DNA of 64,000 nucleotides from Candidatus Electrothrix aestuarii (GTDB lineage: Bacteria; Desulfobacterota; Desulfobulbia; Desulfobulbales; Desulfobulbaceae). A program made the translations under genes and the position numbers. This document shows positions 43,433 through 50,874 of this stretch, piece after piece. The stretch lies in contig CP159373.1 of assembly GCA_032595685.2 (NCBI GenBank), positions 3,096,193 to 3,160,192 on the forward strand, read 5' to 3'. Below the pieces are notes generated by a model that saw nothing but the letters and a program-made list of their open reading frames with translations, was not told where the DNA came from and searched no databases. Every line of letters begins with the position of its first letter. Positions within the stretch are counted from its first letter, which is position 1.

Positions 43433-43672
43433 CTGCCGTGTCCATTGAGAGAAAAGAAGCCTGTTTTATTCCAGGAAAGGCGGAGTGCTTTCTTTCCTGA
43501 TATCATCATGGTATAGGGGGGAGCAGGAGAAGTCAAACAGGAAGAATAGGAAAAGAGAAAGGGCTTGGCCCATACTCTCTTTTGTCACTGACTTCCATCT
43601 GAATCCTCCAGGCCGAGACAATAAATAAATCACCTCCCCCTCCCCAAAAAACAGGGTGGTTTTCTCCGACCA

Positions 43673-43722
43673 AATAAAATGTGAAAGTTGGCTTGGCCGA
43701 TTTTATCGACCACTTTCATATA
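43673..43722. repeat. intergenic palindromic repeat, copy 3
   Basis: TGTGAAAGTTGG, then CTTGGCCGATTTTATCGACC, then ACTTTCATATAAA. The TGAAAGT and ACTTTCA ends are inverted. It is the third copy of the family at 2541-2687 and lies just upstream of the M48 protease start. The preceding 43433-43672 stretch has no gene I can support. Confidence 0.5.
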
Positions 43723-43760
43723 AAGTTCAAGCTGAAAAACCAGCCGTACATAAAAAAATT

Positions 43761-45017
43761 ATGAACCCATATCTTGTTTTTATTCTCACCGTTCTTGTTG
43801 CCAGCTATTTTCTGGATCTGGTTGTTTCCTTTCTTGAGATTCGTTCTCTGCAACCTGAGTTGCCCGCTGAATTTAAGGATGTTTATGATGAGGAAAAGTA
43901 CCGTAAGTCACAGGAGTATACCAGGGTAACAACCCGTTTTTCCCTGATACAGGATACGATTACCTTGGTAGTAACCCTTCTTTTTATTTTGGCAGGGGGA
44001 TTTAATACCGTTGACCTTCTGGCCCGGAGTGTGGGCTGGGGATCTATCAGCACCGGCCTGCTCTTTACCGGAATGGTTATCCTGCTCTCTTTTGTGCTGG
44101 GGCTGCCATTTTCCCTCTATTCCACCTTTGTCATTGAAGAGCGATTCGGATTTAACAAAACCACGGTAAAGACCTTTTTTCTCGATTTGTTGAAAGGTGT
44201 CCTGCTGGCAATTCTTATAGGGGGACCTTTGCTTGCTGCTGTGCTCTGGTTCTTCGAAATTACCGGGACACTGGCCTGGATCTATTGCTGGCTGGCTGTG
44301 ACCCTGTTCACCTTTATTCTTCAATTCCTGGCGCCAGTCCTTATTATGCCGCTGTTTAATAAGTTTACTCCCCTGGAGGATGGTGAGTTAAAGGAGGGGA
44401 TTACTGAATATGCAGCGCAGCAGGATTTTGCCATCCAGGGTATTTACACTATGGACGGTTCCAAGCGCTCCACCCGGCTCAACGCCTTTTTCACCGGATT
44501 CGGGCGCTTTCGTCGCATCGTCTTTTTTGATACCCTGGTTGAGAAACTCTTGCCCCAGGAGATAATTGCTGTCCTGGCCCACGAGATGGGGCATTTTAAG
44601 CAGAAGCATATCCTGAAGATGATGGGGCTCTCTATTTTGCAAACAGGCCTCATGTTTTATATCCTTTCCCTCTTTCTCGGCAATGCACAGCTCTTTGCCG
44701 CCTTTGGTATGGAGCATATCTCGGTTTATGCGGGTTTGATCTTTTTTGGTTTTCTCTATACGCCGGTTTCCATGCTGCTTTCCATCTTTTTTCATATCTA
44801 TTCCAGGAAGAATGAATACCAAGCTGATGCCTGGGCTGTGGAGACCACTGCTGATCAGGGAGAAGGCTTGATCAATGGGCTGAAAAAACTCAGTGTGCAT
44901 AATCTCTCTAACCTGACCCCGCACCCCTTTAATGTCTTTATTCATTATTCCCATCCGCCGGTCTTGCAACGGATTCAGGCGATTCGAGGGCTTGCTCAGA
45001 AAAAAGGCGGAGCGTAG
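43761..45017 (+). CDS. M48-family membrane metalloprotease (Ste24-like)
   Basis: 418 residues from the ATG at 43761; the longer frame upstream runs through the repeat and is not credible. Multiple membrane helices surround the zinc motif HEMGHFKQKH (in VLAHEMGHFK), and a distal acidic ligand lies in NEYQADAWAVE. It matches Ste24/CAAX-protease-type M48 enzymes, about 410-430 residues, with the N-terminal helices that precede the catalytic domain. In bacteria these proteases probably act in membrane-protein quality control. The next gene starts 5 bp after the stop. Confidence 0.88.
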   Translation: MNPYLVFILTVLVASYFLDLVVSFLEIRSLQPELPAEFKDVYDEEKYRKSQEYTRVTTRFSLIQDTITLVVTLLFILAGGFNTVDLLARSVGWGSISTGLLFTGMVILLSFVLGLPFSLYSTFVIEERFGFNKTTVKTFFLDLLKGVLLAILIGGPLLAAVLWFFEITGTLAWIYCWLAVTLFTFILQFLAPVLIMPLFNKFTPLEDGELKEGITEYAAQQDFAIQGIYTMDGSKRSTRLNAFFTGFGRFRRIVFFDTLVEKLLPQEIIAVLAHEMGHFKQKHILKMMGLSILQTGLMFYILSLFLGNAQLFAAFGMEHISVYAGLIFFGFLYTPVSMLLSIFFHIYSRKNEYQADAWAVETTADQGEGLINGLKKLSVHNLSNLTPHPFNVFIHYSHPPVLQRIQAIRGLAQKKGGA

Positions 45018-45022
45018 AAGCT

Positions 45023-46231
45023 ATGAACGAGCGAGGTAAGGGTAAGGGGCGCAAGGAGGAACGATGTACTGAGGCGGTTCGGCGGGCCTGGCTTGAGCAA
45101 TTGCGTCATGAGTTTAAGACGATCTGTTTTCAGTACAGAGTGCAGCTTCGGTCCCCAATTTTTGAGCTGTCTGCAGCCAGACAGCAGCTGGGATGCTGGA
45201 TTCCTGAGCAGCGTGTCATACGAATCAGCGAAGAGCTGATAAGTAACTCATCCTGGGATGTGGTCCTGATGGTGCTGAAGCACGAGATGGCGCATCAAGT
45301 CTGTTCAGAGGTGCTTGGTATTTCCCAGGCAGGGCATGGTCCAGAGTTCCAAGAGGCCTGTCAGTTGCTCGGTGTTCCAGAACCCTATAATCGTGCCACT
45401 GGTGACCTGCCCGAGATCCTTAAAGAGCCCTCCAGCAATGCCCCGACAGAGGCAGGGCGGAAGATTATTCAGCGGGTCAATAAATTGCTGGCCCTGGCCG
45501 GGTCAGAGAATGAGCATGAGGCGGCCTTGGCTATGCAACGGGCAACAGAGCTCCTGCATCGGCATAATCTCCATATTCTGCATACAGCCTCCCAGGAGCA
45601 GAGCGCAGCCTGTGTTCGATTGACTATCAGGACCGGGAAAAAGCAGGTAGCTTCCTGGCAACGGGCTATTTGTCGTATCCTGACGGATTATTTCTTTGTC
45701 GAGGTGATTTTTTCTTCGCTTTACGATGCCCAACGCCGGGATAATTATAAGACCATAGAGCTCCTTGGGCGCTCGGAAAATGTGCCTGTGGCCGAACACT
45801 GCTATTATTTCCTGCTTCAGCAGCTGGAGAGCCTTTGGCAAAGAAATCGACAGAAGTGGCAGGGGGGAAACAGGAACACTAGAACGGCGAAAAACAGCTA
45901 TTACCTTGGCCTTTTGCATGGCTTTGCTCAAAAGCTTGCCGAGCAGCGTGCAAGTCAACATGCAGATAATCTGCGCCAGATGTCCGAGGGTGAAAATATG
46001 GGGCAAGGGGAGATGAACGAAGCTCTGGGAACTCTTTGTGTGCAGGAAGATAACCAGGTACAGGCCTTTGTCGGGTTTCATTTTCCTCGCTTGCAAACCC
46101 GATCTGTTCGTTCTCTGCGCATCCATCAGCAGCCCTATGAGGAGGCGCTTATTACGGGAAAGAAAATAATCCTTCACCAGAGCCTGGCGGAAAAGAAGGG
46201 ACAGGAACAAAGCCTGTTAATTTCTCGTTAG
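45023..46231 (+). CDS. SprT-like metallopeptidase domain with DUF2786
   Basis: 402 residues. The N-terminal domain has a zinc motif HEMAHQVC, with a further His in QAGHGPEFQ, as in SprT-like proteases. A DUF2786 segment follows (RVNKLLALAGSENEHEAALAMQRATELLHRHNL). The C-terminal half, with a FARA-like region and a helical stretch, is of unknown role. Closely spaced behind the M48 gene, so probably co-transcribed. The substrate is not known. Confidence 0.75.
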   Translation: MNERGKGKGRKEERCTEAVRRAWLEQLRHEFKTICFQYRVQLRSPIFELSAARQQLGCWIPEQRVIRISEELISNSSWDVVLMVLKHEMAHQVCSEVLGISQAGHGPEFQEACQLLGVPEPYNRATGDLPEILKEPSSNAPTEAGRKIIQRVNKLLALAGSENEHEAALAMQRATELLHRHNLHILHTASQEQSAACVRLTIRTGKKQVASWQRAICRILTDYFFVEVIFSSLYDAQRRDNYKTIELLGRSENVPVAEHCYYFLLQQLESLWQRNRQKWQGGNRNTRTAKNSYYLGLLHGFAQKLAEQRASQHADNLRQMSEGENMGQGEMNEALGTLCVQEDNQVQAFVGFHFPRLQTRSVRSLRIHQQPYEEALITGKKIILHQSLAEKKGQEQSLLISR

Positions 46232-46372
46232 GCGGGCCTCGTGCATTGACAGGCGTAGTTTGGAAATGATATAATTTACATTATTTTTTGCATGGTAGCG
46301 GAAAGAATTGTCTTGCTCTGAATATTTTTCAGAGCAACACTTTGAGCGAACTTCAACGACAGGACGTACTTC

Positions 46373-47449
46373 ATGGCTAAACCAAGATTGGATATTGAAA
46401 AGGAAGAAAAGGAATCTTTGGACCACGCATCATCATCTGCGGATGAGCAGGAAGACGATCCCGAAGAAAAGCTTGCGGTAGAGCATGAGAACGCAGAGGA
46501 AAAAGCGCAGCCTGGAAAGAAAAAGAAAAAACAGAAGAAAGTGAAAGAGAACAAAGCGAAAACCATTTGTATTGACGGGCAAGAAGTCCGTCTGAAAGAA
46601 TTTGTAAAGGAATATAAGAATCTTGTTGAGGGGGCACCAAAGCTGAATAAATATCAACGCAAGGCCATTAAACGCTATCATAGGGAAGAAGCTCTGAAGC
46701 CCTATCAGGCCGAATTGATCAGGATGCAGAAGCATCTGGAGCTGAACAAGCGCCGCATGGTTATCCTTTTTGAGGGACGGGATGCAGCCGGTAAAGGCGG
46801 TACCATTCGGCGGGTAACCCGCTATATGAACGAAAAACATTACCGGATTGTGGCCCTTGGTAAGCCGACAGAGCATCAGAAAACCCAGTGGTTTTTTCAG
46901 AAATATGTCACCGAGTTTCCCCGTGGTGGCGAGGTAGTGCTGTTTGATCGCAGCTGGTATAATCGGGCCGTGGTGGAACCGGTTTTCGGCTTTTGTACCA
47001 ACGAGGAATATAATGACTTCATGCGTGGGGTCACTGGCTTTGAGAAAGATTTGGTTCGCCAGGGAACGGTCCTGGTTAAGCTGTATTTTTCTGTAACCAA
47101 GGAAGAACAGGCCAGACGTTTTGAGCGCCGTAAGACCGACCCGTTGCGGCAGTGGAAGTTGTCAGAGATTGATGTCCAGGCCCAGAATCGCTGGGATGAT
47201 TTTACCCGGCAGAAATACGAAATGCTGAAGCGCACCCATACCAACGTGGCGCCCTGGACCATTATTCGCTCCAATAATAAGCATGAGGCGCGTCTCAATG
47301 CGATGAAGATCATCCTTAATGCGGTTCCCTATGATCGGGGCAATAAGGATCTCGACTATGTGCCAGACCCTGATGTGGTGATCTCCGGGGCTCGCGAAAA
47401 GGAATTGATGGATGCCCAGCTCCTGAAACTGGGCCGCTTTATTGGGTAG
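46373..47449 (+). CDS. ppk2: polyphosphate kinase 2 family protein
   Basis: 358 residues. It transfers phosphate between polyphosphate and nucleotides. Walker A FEGRDAAGKGGTIRRV, a lid module and Walker B with VVLFDRSWYNRAVVEP are present, as is the RRKTDPLRQWKLS segment. PPK2 proteins are usually about 270-300 residues; here a 65-residue Glu/Lys-rich N-terminal extension with KKKKKQKKVKENK is added, which might bind polyphosphate or nucleic acid. Class (ADP or AMP phosphorylating) cannot be told with certainty. Confidence 0.9.
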   Translation: MAKPRLDIEKEEKESLDHASSSADEQEDDPEEKLAVEHENAEEKAQPGKKKKKQKKVKENKAKTICIDGQEVRLKEFVKEYKNLVEGAPKLNKYQRKAIKRYHREEALKPYQAELIRMQKHLELNKRRMVILFEGRDAAGKGGTIRRVTRYMNEKHYRIVALGKPTEHQKTQWFFQKYVTEFPRGGEVVLFDRSWYNRAVVEPVFGFCTNEEYNDFMRGVTGFEKDLVRQGTVLVKLYFSVTKEEQARRFERRKTDPLRQWKLSEIDVQAQNRWDDFTRQKYEMLKRTHTNVAPWTIIRSNNKHEARLNAMKIILNAVPYDRGNKDLDYVPDPDVVISGAREKELMDAQLLKLGRFIG

Positions 47450-47452
47450 GAA

Positions 47453-47522
47453 TTGTAGGGGTAGATCACCGTGTCTACCCTTCCCGCCACATCTAGGGCG
47501 AACACAGGGATTCGCCCCTACC
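47453..47522. repeat. GTAGGGGCGAA-type repeat pair between ppk2 and cmoA
   Basis: TTGTAGGGGTAGATCACCG (and GTCTACCC) and then AGGGCGAACACAGGGATTCG (followed by CCCCTAC). Both are inverted repeats of the family found near 21.1, 50.0 and 63.8 kb. They lie between convergent genes and may terminate transcription. Confidence 0.5.
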
Positions 47523-47526
47523 GGTT

Positions 47527-48264
47527 CTATTTTTTCAGAGCCACGAACGAGGCAAAATTAATCCAACGAAAAAACATCTCCACATCCTGAAAACCACTTT
47601 CCTGGAGGAGCTTGATATTTTCCTCCGGGGTAAAGGGTATCAAAACGTTTTCCAGGGCCTCCCGCTTAGCCGCGATCTCTAACTCCGAATAGCCTTGATC
47701 TCGCTTAAAATTATGGTAGAGATCAATAAAGGTCCTGTTGAGGAGGCTGTGGCTACTGATTATTTTTTCGCTGAGAAAGAGCATACCTCCAGCTGGAAGT
47801 GCATCTGCAAGGCGATTAATGAAATCCTGGCGGAGCATGGGGCGGATAAATTGCAGGGTGTAATTGCAGAGGATGATATCTGTGCCTGCAAGCGCTGAGG
47901 AGAGCTCAGGGGCAGTGATGTCCTGCTGATGAAATTCAATCACTGCGCTTTTGCCAAACATGTCTACCTTGCGGCGGGCCTTGTCCAGCATGGCCGGGGC
48001 ATTATCCAGGCCGATAAAGCGGAGATTCATATCCGGCAACAGGCGGGAGAGCTCCAGCAGGGTGGAGCCTGTGGCGCAACCCAGATCGCAGATCCGGCTT
48101 TCCGGTTTGGCCAGATGACGGATCATGGAGGCGATGATCTTGATCACGGTGCGGTAATGGGGCACTGAGCGATCAAACATATCGTCAAAGACCTCGGCCA
48201 CCTTATCGTTAAAGGAAAAATCCTCTGTTACTTTACCGCTGCTGTATAACCTGTCGTTGTTCAT
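47527..48264 (-). CDS. cmoA: carboxy-S-adenosyl-L-methionine synthase
   Basis: 245 residues. It makes carboxy-SAM from SAM and prephenate for the wobble cmo5U modification of tRNA. Matches across the family: FNDKVAEVFDDMFDRSVPHY, ICDLGCATGSTLLEL (SAM loop), FIGLDNAPAMLDKARR, LCNYTLQFI, LSEKI, FKRDQGYSELEIAAKR and the end FRWINFASFVALKK. The partner cmoB is not in the window. Confidence 0.94.
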   Translation of the reverse strand: MNNDRLYSSGKVTEDFSFNDKVAEVFDDMFDRSVPHYRTVIKIIASMIRHLAKPESRICDLGCATGSTLLELSRLLPDMNLRFIGLDNAPAMLDKARRKVDMFGKSAVIEFHQQDITAPELSSALAGTDIILCNYTLQFIRPMLRQDFINRLADALPAGGMLFLSEKIISSHSLLNRTFIDLYHNFKRDQGYSELEIAAKREALENVLIPFTPEENIKLLQESGFQDVEMFFRWINFASFVALKK

Positions 48265-48316
48265 CCTCTTTCCTGCTGGTTCAAATAATCCGGTTGGGTC
48301 AATTTGTAAAATAGCC

Positions 48317-48345
48317 TTGCTATCTTGTCAAACTGAAAGTATAAA
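48317..48345 (+). promoter_or_regulatory. sigma70-type promoter of the biotinyl-domain gene
   Basis: TTGCTA at 48317-48322 and TATAAA at 48340-48345 are 17 bp apart. A transcript from here would have a leader of about 65 nt that includes the terminator-like hairpin at 48371. Confidence 0.4.
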
Positions 48346-48370
48346 ATGCATGTACTTCTTGGTTATATTC

Positions 48371-48395
48371 CGCCCCGTTGCAGGGCGTTTTTTTT
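48371..48395 (+). terminator. terminator-like hairpin in the leader of the biotinyl-domain gene
   Basis: CGCCC and GGGCG pair around a short loop and are followed by eight T. It ends 24 bp before the ATG of the next plus-strand gene, so it lies inside that gene's leader rather than at the end of a coding transcript (cmoA is divergent). It may control read-through. Confidence 0.65.
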
Positions 48396-48418
48396 AATTT
48401 TTACGCACATCGGTAACT

Positions 48419-49072
48419 ATGTCCTCTAATCAGGAAATCCATTTTGATGAGATTCTCAGTCGTTATAAATCCGATCCCTATAATTATGTAGATATGCATG
48501 CCATCCACACCGGAAAAGTTCGTTTTCTGGTTGAAGAGGGTGCCAAGGTTGAAGGGGCTTCTGGAGAATGGATGCATAAACCGGGAACGCGATTGTACGA
48601 AATTAATCGAGAGCGTAATAGCAAGGTTATTACTTCACAAACCAATGGTGCTGTTTCTGACATTCGCACTGAGCTGGATGGGCAGTTTGTTGAGGCTGGC
48701 GAAAAACTGCTAACGGTTCGCCATCCGCTCAAGAAAAAAGAGATCATCGAGGCCATCCTCCAAGAAGTCCTTTTTCTCTTTGAGGCCCCGGAACGAGCCC
48801 GTTATTATTTTTCTATGGATATTCAGTCCAGAATTGAGCAAAAAGGCGCCCGTTCAGTCTTTATTCAGCCGGGAGATGAGATTATCACCATGTCCCTCAT
48901 GAAGCGGGACACGCCTGTCTATTATACCGGTGAGCCCGGTATTATTCATTCTGTGTATTTCACCCCCGGTGAGAGTGTCGATCAAGGCAAAGCCCTGATC
49001 GGTGTTTGCGCAGAGGATAAACTCCCTATTGTTCAGAAGGTTATCACCAGGGTTAAGGCGGAGTGGGAATAA
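48419..49072 (+). CDS. biotinyl/lipoyl-like double-domain protein
   Basis: 217 residues. Two hammerhead-like segments are visible: one near residues 45-100 (HKPGTRLYEI, SQTNGAVSDI, GQFVEAGEKLLTV) without a lysine tip, and one near 150-195 (IQPGDEIITMSLMKRDTPV, then YTGEPGIIHSVYFTPGESVD). The second has a Met-Lys pair at 161-162 in the position of the biotinylated Lys of biotin carriers. The biotin-protein ligase gene follows 35 bp later, which supports biotinylation. It may be a subunit of a carboxylase or decarboxylase; the partner is not in the window. Confidence 0.6.
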   Translation: MSSNQEIHFDEILSRYKSDPYNYVDMHAIHTGKVRFLVEEGAKVEGASGEWMHKPGTRLYEINRERNSKVITSQTNGAVSDIRTELDGQFVEAGEKLLTVRHPLKKKEIIEAILQEVLFLFEAPERARYYFSMDIQSRIEQKGARSVFIQPGDEIITMSLMKRDTPVYYTGEPGIIHSVYFTPGESVDQGKALIGVCAEDKLPIVQKVITRVKAEWE

Positions 49073-49107
49073 CCCTGCTCGGTTGATCCTCTTTCTGTTC
49101 TCTTATT

Positions 49108-50016
49108 GTGTCTTTTTTTGTGCAAGACATTCGTGCGCAGCAGCTGGTCTTTCTTGACCGCCTGCACACGGGCCCCTTTTCTTCCCCGGATATTGAGAAA
49201 ATTTTTGCCTATGGTGCCCCGGTTGGGGCCACCATTGAGCATCATCCCCGACTTGAGCGCTGTATGGGCCGTCTACAGGAGCTGGTGCAGGAGGAGGAAG
49301 AGCAGGGGCGGGTCTTGGGCGCAGGCACGATTGTGCTTGCTGATACCCTGAGTCATTCCAGTGGTCGTTTTGACCGGGTCTGGCATGCTCCGGAAGGGGG
49401 CCTCTGGCTGGCTATGGTTTGGCCGGATATCCTGCTCCCTGAGTTCACCCGTCTCCTCCCCTTTGCTATTGGTGTGGCCTGCTGCCGAACAGTCAGGCAG
49501 TTTGGCGTTGATGCACGTCTGAAGTGGGTTAATGATGTCCATATCGGGCGGAAAAAGCTTGCTGGCATCCTCTGTTCAACCATGCGGAGTCCTGGCTATG
49601 ATCGCTACCACCTGATCGGGATCGGGATGAATGGGAATAACCAGACCTTTCCCGGAGATCTTCAGGGCAAGGCCACAAGTCTGCGTGCCGAGTTATCTCG
49701 GAAAATAGATCTGACAGCTCTGATCGGCTGTTTGTTGACGGAATTGCAATGGGCGCTGGGGCTGCTCCATTATGATGAGGAGCAGGCACTAGCAGAGGGG
49801 CTGGATTGCGAGCAGGGCAGGGAATCGCTGTTACTGGCTGTCTGGCGTGATCTCTGTGATACTGCGGGGCGGCGCGTCGAGTACGGTTTTGATATAGAAA
49901 AGAAATCTATGTACCGTGCCCTTGCTCGGGAGATTGATCTCTGTGGTGGGCTGGTCATGGAGTTGGAAGATGGGGGGACCGTCACGGAATATTCCGGGGA
50001 GATTGTCTATCTCTGA
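49108..50016 (+). CDS. birA: biotin-[acetyl-CoA-carboxylase] ligase
   Basis: 302 residues from a GTG start without a clear ribosome-binding site. The catalytic core motifs are SSGRFDRVWHAPEGGLWLA (adenylate loop), KWVNDVHIGRKKLAGIL (with the catalytic Lys) and IGIGMNGN. No N-terminal helix-turn-helix, so it lacks the repressor function of the E. coli protein. A C-terminal SH3-like domain ends TEYSGEIVYL. Its likely target is the biotinyl-domain protein encoded just upstream. Confidence 0.86.
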   Translation: MSFFVQDIRAQQLVFLDRLHTGPFSSPDIEKIFAYGAPVGATIEHHPRLERCMGRLQELVQEEEEQGRVLGAGTIVLADTLSHSSGRFDRVWHAPEGGLWLAMVWPDILLPEFTRLLPFAIGVACCRTVRQFGVDARLKWVNDVHIGRKKLAGILCSTMRSPGYDRYHLIGIGMNGNNQTFPGDLQGKATSLRAELSRKIDLTALIGCLLTELQWALGLLHYDEEQALAEGLDCEQGRESLLLAVWRDLCDTAGRRVEYGFDIEKKSMYRALAREIDLCGGLVMELEDGGTVTEYSGEIVYL

Positions 50017-50079
50017 GTAGGGGCAAACCCCTGTGTTCGCCCTTGCCTATCGGGCAGGCACGGGAGGCTGCCCCTACAG
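50017..50079. repeat. GTAGGGGCGAA-type repeat pair after birA
   Basis: GTAGGGGCAAACCCCTGTG (then TTCGCCC) and CGGGCAGGCACGGGAGGCTG (then CCCCTACA). It is the same family as 47453-47522. Confidence 0.5.
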
Positions 50080-50121
50080 CATCTACTGAATTTATTGCTC
50101 TACTATAAGGAAGGAGTGCCT

Positions 50122-50781
50122 ATGAGTAAGAAAAAAATAGCAGTAATATTGTCCGGCTGCGGTCATCAGGATGGAGCGGAAATTCACGAGGCCACCTTAA
50201 CGCTGTGGGCAATTCATAAAAATGGGGCCGAGTACCAGTGTTTTGCCCCAAACATTATGCAGCACCATGTTCTGAACCATATAAACGGTCAGGAGATGGA
50301 CGAGCAACGGAATGTGCTCATCGAGGCAGCTCGTATTGCCCGGGGTAAGGTGGAGGATCTGGCCCTTTTTGATGCAAGTACTGTGGATGCCCTGGTTATT
50401 CCTGGCGGGGAAGGTGCGGCTAAGAACCTCTGTTCTTTTGCCTTTAACGGCCCAGCATGTACGGTCAATAAGGATGTGGAACAGGCAGTCAAGGGCATGC
50501 ATGAGGCTGGAAAACCCATCGGAGCCCTCTGTATAGCCCCGGTTCTGCTGGCCAGGATTCTCGGCGATATCACACTGACCATAGGGCACGATGAGGAGAC
50601 AGCTGCTGCAATCCGGGAGATGGGAGCTACTCATGCACCGACCGGAGTCGGAGAAATAGCGGTGGATCAGCAGAATAAGATTGTTACCACGCCTTGTTAT
50701 ATGCTCGATTCACGGGTTGATCAGATTGCGGATGGTGCGGACGCACTTGTCCAGGCTGTCCTGGGGTTCCTTCCAGCCTAG
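50122..50781 (+). CDS. elbB: ElbB-type glyoxalase/isoprenoid biosynthesis protein (DJ-1/PfpI superfamily)
   Basis: 219 residues from the ATG at 50122, preceded by AAGGAAGGAG. It matches ElbB over its length: AVILSGCGHQDGAEIHEATL, then PNIMQHHVLNHI, then LVIPGGEGAAKNLCSFAFNG and GALCIAPVLLA with the nucleophilic Cys. The family is associated with glyoxalase activity and with the isoprenoid pathway in E. coli; the precise role is unsettled. Confidence 0.9.
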   Translation: MSKKKIAVILSGCGHQDGAEIHEATLTLWAIHKNGAEYQCFAPNIMQHHVLNHINGQEMDEQRNVLIEAARIARGKVEDLALFDASTVDALVIPGGEGAAKNLCSFAFNGPACTVNKDVEQAVKGMHEAGKPIGALCIAPVLLARILGDITLTIGHDEETAAAIREMGATHAPTGVGEIAVDQQNKIVTTPCYMLDSRVDQIADGADALVQAVLGFLPA

Positions 50782-50784
50782 CTT

Positions 50785-50832
50785 CCATCTCGGCCCACTG
50801 GCCGAGGCAACAACGCATGAAATTTCATATCA
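50785..50832. repeat. partial intergenic palindromic repeat
   Basis: TCGGCCCACTGGCCGAGGC and then AACAACGCATGAAATTTCAT. It corresponds to the first half of the repeat at 2613-2687 and lacks the CTTGGCCG...CGACC half. It could also act as a terminator after elbB. Confidence 0.4.
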
Positions 50833-50874
50833 AAGAAGAGAAAACAGACGCGTATTGCTCTGCTCCCTATTCCC

